The position numbers and the translations under genes were made by a program. This document shows positions 6,901-10,126 of a stretch of 10,126 bases of DNA, in pieces (the first letter of the stretch is position 1; the number at the start of each line of letters is the position of its first letter). This stretch comes from Planctomycetota bacterium. GTDB lineage: Bacteria; Planctomycetota; Planctomycetia; Pirellulales; Pirellulaceae. The notes beneath the pieces are model-generated. The model had not been told where the DNA came from. It searched no databases and saw only the letters and a program-made list of their open reading frames with translations. The stretch covers positions 1-10,126 of the forward strand of contig JAPLNJ010000127.1 of assembly GCA_026692885.1 (NCBI GenBank). The letters run 5' to 3'.

Positions 6901-8379
6901 TCGGGCCGGCAGGTGAGCTTCACGGATTTCAACGGGAACGCGACGACTTACGACTACAAGGATGGCTGCGACTGCGGCTCGCCGAAGAAGATCACCTACG
7001 CGGATGGGACCTGCGAGCAGTTCGCTTACAACGGCTATGGCCAGGTGACTCAGCACGACGTGTTCGAGGCAGACGGGACGCTGGTCGAGACCAGTTCGAC
7101 CGCCTACGACAGACAGGGCCGGACGATCGAGGAGTCCCAAGGCGCCGGGGCGAGCAAGACGGTGGTGCAGAAGCGTTACGATGGCAACTTGCTGGACTGG
7201 GAGATCATCGTCAATCCAGCGTCGCCGAACGAGACGCCTGCCACGCCGGTCGCTCAGCGCAAGAGCCGGATCACGGATTATGCCTACGATGCGGCCGGGC
7301 GGCTGGTGACGCAGACCGATGCCGAAGGCGGGGTGGTGCAGTTCCGGTACGATGCGAATGGCAATCGGGTGTTGCTGCAGGATCCGGTCGGGAACGTCAC
7401 GACCTGGGTCTACGACGCATTGAACCGGATGGTCGAGGAACGCGACCCGTTCTACGGGGTCGATTACGTGTCGGCGCATGCTGCCCGTTTTGCCGGCGAG
7501 AGCGGTGACCTGTTCTTGGCCGAGGTTGTTTCGGCGAACGACGATCCGAGCGGTGCCGAGCACGTTCGCGTCTACGGCTACGACGGCGAGGGGAATCAGA
7601 CGAAGATCATCGACCGGGATCAGCGGCGGCGCGAGTTCGCTTACGATCCGTTGAGCCGGTTGACGGAAGAACGCTGGTACGACCCGGACGGCACTTTGGT
7701 CCGCACGATCGTCTCGACCTACGACGTGATCGGCAACTTGAAGAGCATCATCGATCCCGACAGCACGTACACGTACCGCTATCTGTTCACGGGACGTGAA
7801 TACGTTTCAAACTTAGCGATGTACTACTATCGAGCGAGATTCTTCGATCCCACGGTCGGGAGTCTCACTCAGATGGATCCCATAAGCTTCGAGAGCGGGA
7901 CCACCAATCTATATGCATATGCCGACAATTCCCCAGTAGCCAAGCTCGATCCCTTCGGTACGATGAGTCTTGAGTATGCAGTACTTCTAAACGCTGCGGC
8001 GGCAGCCTTGGGTGGGCTCGCCGGAAAACTAGTGAAGGATTACACGTTCAAACTTGCCTGTCGTAGCTACTCATGGGACTTGGTGTATACCGTTCTTCAA
8101 AAATTTGCAGCCAATGTATTCGGTGCACTCGTGACTCTCACAATCGCTAAGAACGCGGCTGCCGCTGCTGTCGCCGGAACGGCCGTCGCTGACGTGTCTA
8201 TCGTTGGGCTTGCGATGCCGTTTGTGTTACCATTTGCCACCGCTGCCTTGGTGTTCACACTCACCATATTGCCTTGCATTATGTACCCCCTCAATGACGG
8301 AATCACCAATGATGGGGACTCCTCCGGGGCACCTGGCGGCGGTCCAGGAACAGCACCGCCCGGATTTTACTATGCGTAG
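3724..8379 (+). CDS. C-terminal segment: SdrD-B remainder, He_PIG, YD repeats, RHS core and hydrophobic tip
   Basis: The first usable start (GTG 3724) lies inside the MITE without a convincing ribosome binding site; genuine protein resumes at about 3815. Residues counted from 3724: 32-90 the end of the second amidotransferase-like insert; 91-149 SdrD-B-like (LDQNQNGRRDPGEP, LPPGTYRVAEE); 150-315 an inserted DUF642/choice-of-anchor-C-like domain (ELIVNGSFEQG); 316-340 the SdrD-B end (VSDVDFGNRQ); 345-437 and 438-524 He_PIG repeats; about 645-790 RHS lead-in (FPDLTLPLAGIPITRSYDT, FGYGWTMGI); 791-1349 YD repeats (YTYNAAGDL, YVYNARGDV) including a planctomycete-style CDCG motif near 1082; 1353-1412 RHS core (YLFTGREY, YYYRARFFDP, DPFG); 1414-1551 tip. 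RHS barrels encapsulate a C-terminal tip, often a toxin. This tip is rich in Ala, Val and Leu with membrane-like stretches, and no known toxin fold is recognised. No immunity gene is evident in the next 300 bases. Confidence 0.85.
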   Translation: MLACEILGRELDFRPPTLRRCGARSSETGCSYNGLWSTAISSSHPIFEGISLLNCGLGQYVFDLEPTDLRNQVVASYNGKGIYAVYDDPDPGIPDWTIYLDQNQNGRRDPGEPFTVTDTNGDYAFTGLPPGTYRVAEEQRQGWTQTYPTESIVGPELIVNGSFEQGSSTTSYQTFDAGSKIAPGWDVIEDTVDVVYKDFFVPSTGNYSVDLTGTPGGGAIRQTVPTVPGQRYTLLFDLAGNPGGGSPIKHLRLQAGSHEFRYDFDTSSYTMKTLRFRQVRLEFTADSAETVLILDSLDSGFAGPVVDSVSVRAMGAAGYHTVVVNDKVTVSDVDFGNRQYVASQNLPPEISSAPPLLGSRDKVYRYNAIATDPNNDPLTFDLPLAPDGMTVHPDRAIVVWQPTREQAGTHQVVLRVQDGQGGVDLQSFTITVVPPNSPPVITSIPLSPAVANLPYVYQVSAQDADIGDTLTFRLQDPLTGMAIDSATGRFTWTPTTAQIGSRPVAIVASDGQPGSPDQIVTLPSPTYLTDVFGSVRPMAPAGITPAPLEYYAVQYARLDQISIPPLPTDYPDARFQTLVEVRAPAGGEVPPVGDQALTVNGSEHHPFDPTLLANDTYVIRVIAEDVNGHRWTDGIIVTVDANAKLGNFHLDFPDLTLPLAGIPITRSYDTLQANSEGDFGYGWTMGIQEANIRETVPAGVGNGLFSNAHPFVPESTRVYLTNPEGKRIGFTYYEELILAGMFTANFAPRFRPDPGVYDTLEAEGVITRGMMGWFDYNPDEYLLTTKDGLKYRYSQSDGLQSITDPNGTQLTFTKDAVTHSSGAKIDLIRDFRGRIKEIVAPDGTSVKYTYNAAGDLLSFTNQAGEVTTYGYLADPKHPHFLDTITDSRNVKVFQAEFDENGRLKGSTDALGNTVSQDFDPGNFTGTITDAKQNVTELLYNDRGNVLEKREPNPVDPAHPLVTKYEYTDPKQPDKETKITDRNGVVETRVYDAAGNMTQVKRAVGTPFETTTAYVYNARGDVTSIQQNGQTPTVFDYDSAGKLTGIVNAVGGVASATHDASGRQVSFTDFNGNATTYDYKDGCDCGSPKKITYADGTCEQFAYNGYGQVTQHDVFEADGTLVETSSTAYDRQGRTIEESQGAGASKTVVQKRYDGNLLDWEIIVNPASPNETPATPVAQRKSRITDYAYDAAGRLVTQTDAEGGVVQFRYDANGNRVLLQDPVGNVTTWVYDALNRMVEERDPFYGVDYVSAHAARFAGESGDLFLAEVVSANDDPSGAEHVRVYGYDGEGNQTKIIDRDQRRREFAYDPLSRLTEERWYDPDGTLVRTIVSTYDVIGNLKSIIDPDSTYTYRYLFTGREYVSNLAMYYYRARFFDPTVGSLTQMDPISFESGTTNLYAYADNSPVAKLDPFGTMSLEYAVLLNAAAAALGGLAGKLVKDYTFKLACRSYSWDLVYTVLQKFAANVFGALVTLTIAKNAAAAAVAGTAVADVSIVGLAMPFVLPFATAALVFTLTILPCIMYPLNDGITNDGDSSGAPGGGPGTAPPGFYYA
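4171..4668 (+). other. Inserted domain 3: DUF642/choice-of-anchor-C-like beta domain inside SdrD-B
   Basis: The host SdrD-B domain runs to GWTQTYPT (ends 4170) and resumes AAGYHTVVVNDKVTVSDVDFGNRQ, minus its first few residues, from 4669. The canonical planctomycete form joins these directly (QTYP..GYHTV..VDFGNR). The 166-codon insert has hallmarks of the choice-of-anchor-C/DUF642 family: ELIVNGSFEQG at the start, APGWDVIEDTVDVV, GNYSVDLTGTPGGGAIRQTV, GQRYTLLFDLAGNP, and PVVDSVSV at the end. Such domains are usually galactose-binding-like jelly rolls at the cell surface; a carbohydrate-binding role is inference. The line 4261-4320 is 50% GC, below the surrounding host. Confidence 0.7.
7780..8379 (+). 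other. RHS core plus hydrophobic C-terminal tip, probably exchanged
   Basis: YD-repeat text (YDVIGNLKSIIDPDS) passes within a few residues to the RHS core YLFTGREY, without the long linker, including a 'TDHLGTVRD'-type segment, that normally separates them. GC falls from 67% (7441-7500) to 48% (7801-7860), 53% (7921-7980) and 45% (8041-8100). The core motif ends PVAKLDPFGT, where related proteins have DPxG followed by a cleavage site and the tip. The tip (7963-8376, 138 residues) has Ala/Val/Leu-rich membrane-like stretches around residues 6-22, 50-85 and 85-108 of the tip, then a Gly/Pro-rich tail ending FYYA. Function unknown; membrane insertion is one guess. Confidence 0.6.
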
Positions 8380-8399
8380 TTTGCAAGGCGGCGGGTAAT

Positions 8400-8563
8400 G
8401 CGGACGAGTCGGCGGACGAGTCGGGGAGGAGTGGCAAGGGAATGTAGGGCAAGGGAATCGGAGAACCGGTGCCGGCTACGTTCCACCGTTCCTGATCCCC
8501 TGGTCCCCCATTCCCCTGTCCACCATTCCCTTGCCCGGGCCTGCTGCGGACGAGTCGGCGGCC
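8400..8563. repeat. Intergenic GC-rich repeat, copy A
   Basis: This occupies much of the 311-base gap between the giant gene and the antitoxin gene; the rest of the gap shows only a weak possible promoter. It starts with GCGGACGAGTCGGCGG (8400), has GGCAAGGGAAT-type units at 8433 and 8447, and ends in the inverse ATTCCCTTGCCC at 8525-8536, a perfect 12-bp match to 8447-8458, so it can fold as a long imperfect stem. A 25-bp segment at 8539-8563 (GCCTGCTGCGG...CGGCGGCC) recurs exactly at 9321-9345. Also shared with copy B: ATCGGAGAACCGGTG and GGTCCCCCATTCCC. It could act as a transcription terminator for the gene upstream (inference). Confidence 0.7.
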
Positions 8564-8610
8564 CAGGTCGCGGTCGCTTCGAGTAGTGCAGATCAACTCC
8601 TGTCGCGGGA

Positions 8611-8639
8611 TTGCCGGATCACCGCGCGAGCTCTAGACT
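8611..8639 (+). promoter_or_regulatory. Weak candidate sigma70 promoter for the toxin-antitoxin operon
   Basis: TTGCCG (8611-8616) and TAGACT (8634-8639) are separated by 17 bases; each matches 4 of 6 consensus positions. The site lies 52 bases before the antitoxin start, a sensible distance. Planctomycete promoter rules are poorly known and such matches arise by chance, so this is only a candidate. Confidence 0.25.
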
Positions 8640-8690
8640 AGCAAATGCTCGGCTTGAAGAATTCGACGGCCACCACGACGGAGTTCTGGA

Positions 8691-8924
8691 ATGATGAACT
8701 ACCCCTTTCCCGACACGATTCGGCAACTGCTCGACGAGCGCCTGGCGAGTGGCAGGTACGCTTCGGAGGACGAAGTCTTGGTGCAGGCTCTGCAATCGCT
8801 CAAGGAGTATGATGAAGTGGTTGCGGACATCCAGGAGGGGCTGGAGGACGAAGCGGCAGGGCGAGTTCGCCCACTGAGGGAGTTCGATGCCGAGCTGCGC
8901 CAAACACTGGGTTTCCCGACGTGA
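8691..8924 (+). CDS. parD: ParD-like antitoxin of a type II toxin-antitoxin module
   Basis: The 77-residue acidic protein has an N-terminal ribbon-helix-helix-like region (FPDTIRQLLDERLASGRYASEDEVLVQAL), recognisable by 'LDERLASGRYASEDEVL', followed by an acidic helical C-terminus (EYDEVVADIQEGLEDEAAG) suited to wrapping a toxin. Size, order and the immediately overlapping RelE/ParE-type gene fit a ParD antitoxin, which binds and neutralises the toxin and represses its own promoter as a dimer. The start is ATG 8691, or 8694 (MM at the N-terminus); GGAG at 8680-8683 sits 7 bases before 8691. The stop TGA (8922-8924) overlaps the toxin's GTG start by 4 bases (GTGA), indicating translational coupling. 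The operon lies between two copies of an intergenic repeat. The family is fairly clear; the exact subgroup is not. Confidence 0.85.
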   Translation: MMNYPFPDTIRQLLDERLASGRYASEDEVLVQALQSLKEYDEVVADIQEGLEDEAAGRVRPLREFDAELRQTLGFPT

Positions 8925-9244
8925 GCTACGAAGTCGTACTGACGAGGAAGGCCCAGCGACAGATCGAGGCGGCCGCGCGCTGGTGGGCCGAACACCGATC
9001 CGGCGAGCAGGCCCGGCGCTGGTATGAAGGACTCTTCCAAACGCTGGCGTCGTTGGCGGACAAGCCCCAGCGTTGTACAAGGGCGCCAGAATGCGAGGCG
9101 TTCCCGCTGCCGTTGCGTCAGATCACGTATGGGCTGGGGCGCAGGCCCACGCATCGCGTGGTGTTTGCCATCCGCGGTGCGAGGGTGGTCGTGTATGCGA
9201 TCCGGCACGTCGCACAGCGGGACCTCCGTCCTGAGGACATCTAG
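8921..9244 (+). CDS. parE: RelE/ParE-family toxin
   Basis: The 107-residue basic protein shows the RelE/ParE pattern: an N-terminal strand (YEVVLTRKAQRQIEAAARWWAEH), where the helix after 'TRKAQRQIEAA' is typical, a second helix ARRWYEGLFQTLASLADKP, and a C-terminal beta sheet (LRQITYGL, THRVVFAIRGARVVVYAIRH) with conserved Arg and His. ParE toxins poison DNA gyrase, whereas RelE members cut mRNA on the ribosome; the sequence alone does not decide which. The C-terminal RHVAQRDLRPEDI is typical of ParE. Translation starts at GTG 8921, overlapping the antitoxin stop in GTGA, so synthesis is probably coupled to ParD and kept lower. It ends at TAG 9242-9244. The nearest gene downstream is convergent. 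Both partners look intact, so the module is probably functional (inference). Confidence 0.85.
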   Translation: MSYEVVLTRKAQRQIEAAARWWAEHRSGEQARRWYEGLFQTLASLADKPQRCTRAPECEAFPLPLRQITYGLGRRPTHRVVFAIRGARVVVYAIRHVAQRDLRPEDI

Positions 9245-9320
9245 GCGGGGCGGGTGGCACGTCTCTGAAGCACGGGGGCGGCTAAACGAGACAGGTCTAA
9301 TCTCGAGCGGCGGCTGACAT

Positions 9321-9441
9321 GCCTGCTGCGGACGAGTCGGCGGCCAAGGTCTGGGAGGAGGGGCAAAGGAATCGGAGAACCGGTGTGGGATGTGCTCCAG
9401 CGGTCCCCCATTCCCTTGCCCACCATTCCCTTGCCCGGGCC
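9321..9441. repeat. Intergenic GC-rich repeat, copy B
   Basis: This sits between the convergent toxin and acyltransferase genes (9245-9451); nothing else is seen in that gap. It begins with the 25-bp segment identical to 8539-8563, then GGGAGGAG, GGGCAAAGGAAT (9361-9372), ATCGGAGAACCGGTG, GGTCCCCCATTCCC, and two tandem ATTCCCTTGCCC units (9410-9421 and 9425-9436) complementary to the left arm with one mismatch. The stem could serve as a bidirectional terminator (inference). It lies in the same orientation as copy A. Confidence 0.7.
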
Positions 9442-9451
9442 GTTTAAGGAC

Positions 9452-10126
9452 CTACCCGGCGTGTTTCTCTGTGCCCCGCTGTCGCAGGGCGTTCGCGGCC
9501 CGCTCGACTTCCTCCGGCGTCGGCCGCCAGCGGCGTCCGGCCAGTTGCGGCTGGAAGTCCTCCCGTCCCGCCAGATCCGCCATCGCGCGGAGTGCCCGCA
9601 ACATCAACTCGCCGACCAGGCCATCTTCGTCCTCACGGCCAAAATACGGTGCCAGGTCGATCAGTTCGCCGAAACGCACGGTGACTTTCGCCCGCATCAG
9701 GAAGGGGCTGCCGGCCGAGCCACCGTAGGGCGAGCCGGAGATGAAACAGGGGACCAGCGGGACACGGGCCTTCAACGCGACCAGGACGGCACCGGGACGA
9801 CCGGGCAGCAACAACTGGTCGGTCATGTTAATACGGCCTTCGGGAAACATGCCGACCACGCCGCCCTTGGCCGCCAGGCGAATGGCGGTCTTGGTCGCCG
9901 CCGTGTCGACCCCGCTGCGGTTGGTCCGGATGACGGGCGAGATCCGCAGCAGAGGGCCCAACAGCGGGTGGTCACAGTACTCGCGCGCCACCATCCAGTG
10001 CATGGGTCGCGGCGCCTTGATCTGCACGAAAAAAGGATCGATGCTGCTGCGGTGGTTGGCGACCAGGACGGCGCCTTGACCCGGCGGCAGCGGCCACGGT
10101 GGCACTTGAGCCCGCCAGAGGATGCG
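9452..10126 (-). CDS. PlsC-type 1-acylglycerol-3-phosphate O-acyltransferase (5' end beyond window)
   Basis: The protein reads leftward from the right edge; the frame stays open to 10126 (RILWRAQVPPWPLPPGQGAVLVANH), so the GTG at 10105 is probably not the start and the N-terminus lies outside. Acyltransferase motifs are in order: block I NHRSSID (catalytic His and Asp in H-x4-D), block II around ISPVIRTNRSG, block III FPEGRIN (usually FPEGTRS), block IV VPLVPCFISG. Such enzymes move an acyl chain onto lysophosphatidate at the inner membrane to give phosphatidate, the phospholipid precursor; some relatives acylate other lipids. The C-terminus (RWRPTPEEVERAANALR) is basic and helical. It ends at a TAG (9454-9452). 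It converges on the toxin gene across repeat B and has no evident link to the RHS gene. Family confident; exact substrate not. Confidence 0.88.
   Translation of the reverse strand, partial: RILWRAQVPPWPLPPGQGAVLVANHRSSIDPFFVQIKAPRPMHWMVAREYCDHPLLGPLLRISPVIRTNRSGVDTAATKTAIRLAAKGGVVGMFPEGRINMTDQLLLPGRPGAVLVALKARVPLVPCFISGSPYGGSAGSPFLMRAKVTVRFGELIDLAPYFGREDEDGLVGELMLRALRAMADLAGREDFQPQLAGRRWRPTPEEVERAANALRQRGTEKHAG

Larger units (their letters stand above)
3..8379 (+). pseudogene. Giant RHS/He_PIG surface protein gene, 5'-partial, disrupted by a frameshift and a MITE
   Basis: The three open segments 3-886 (frame 3), about 938-3676 (frame 1) and 3815-8379 (frame 1) form one coding unit. The module order matches what I know of very large planctomycete secreted RHS proteins: VTW-type repeat, beta-rich domain, Ig-like, He_PIG repeats, SdrD-B, He_PIG repeats, YD repeats, RHS core, variable tip. 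Two lesions are seen: a net +1 frame change in the linker around 792-937, which contains palindromic repeats, and an in-frame TGA at 3691-3693 carried in by a 138-bp insertion. Excising the latter in silico joins FRFDTT to SYNGLW and restores a domain that aligns with its paralogue at 2272-2946. The downstream RHS half has no signal peptide of its own, so without readthrough it could not be exported. Inference: a recently inactivated gene. Assembly error cannot explain a perfect 25-bp inverted-repeat element, though it could explain the frameshift. Confidence 0.8.

Noticed and set aside
5866..7563. Long open frame on the - strand (about 565 codons)
   Set aside because: It lies opposite the YD-repeat coding region, which has clear protein homology. 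The antisense frame is Arg/Val/Ile-rich with no recognisable domain and is a by-product of high GC at third positions.
8380..8690. Immunity gene for the RHS tip
   Set aside because: Open frames here are short, overlap the repeat on both strands and show no protein-like composition.
8400..9441. CRISPR array
   Set aside because: Only two copies about 780 bases apart, with genes between; units within each copy are inverted and tandem, not regularly spaced repeats with spacers.
9390..10079. Open frames on the + strand opposite the acyltransferase
   Set aside because: They are antisense to a protein with all PlsC motifs and show no domain of their own.

Overview
The window looks like a high-GC planctomycete chromosome, probably of the Pirellulales or a related group. 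This rests on the type of giant secreted RHS protein, the putative-Ig (He_PIG) and SdrD-B-like modules, and short GC-rich palindromes of a kind I associate with planctomycete genomes. No database was searched, so the taxonomy is inference.

Bases 1-8379 hold one giant gene on the + strand. It enters from the left edge, so its start and signal peptide are not visible. Order of modules: an 'MLPGGGF-VTW' repeat, a planctomycete beta-rich domain, a linker, an Ig-like domain, several He_PIG cadherin-like repeats, an SdrD-B-like domain, two more He_PIG repeats, an RHS lead-in domain, YD repeats, an RHS core and a hydrophobic 138-residue tip. The gene is broken twice. In the linker (about 792-937) palindromic repeats coincide with a change from frame 3 to frame 1. 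At 3675-3814 a 136-bp palindromic MITE-like element, inserted at a TA, adds an in-frame TGA. Removing 138 bp exactly restores a continuous protein and rebuilds a domain that matches a paralogous copy upstream. The gene therefore reads today as three open segments: 3-1430 (genuine only to about 886), 823-3693 and 3724-8379.

The most striking feature of the gene is nested architecture. Three whole domains sit in frame inside other domains: one amidotransferase-fold-like domain splits a He_PIG repeat (about 2269-2958), a second copy of the same family splits the SdrD-B domain (about 3247-3993), and a DUF642/choice-of-anchor-C-like domain splits the second half of that same SdrD-B domain (about 4171-4668). 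The inserts look lower in GC than their hosts. The RHS core and tip (from about 7780) also drop in GC and join abruptly to the YD repeats, as in a tip exchange.

Bases 8380-9451 carry a small ParD/ParE-type toxin-antitoxin operon (8691-9244) between two copies of a GC-rich intergenic repeat (8400-8563 and 9321-9441) that share a perfect 25-bp direct repeat. At the right edge, on the - strand and convergent with the toxin gene, is a PlsC-type acyltransferase (9452 to beyond 10126) whose 5' end is cut by the window.

Working picture: a decaying or phase-broken giant surface/secreted RHS protein that has collected domains, palindromes and a MITE, next to a repeat-bracketed addiction module and an unrelated lipid-synthesis gene. 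No tRNA, rRNA, CRISPR array or transposase gene was seen.
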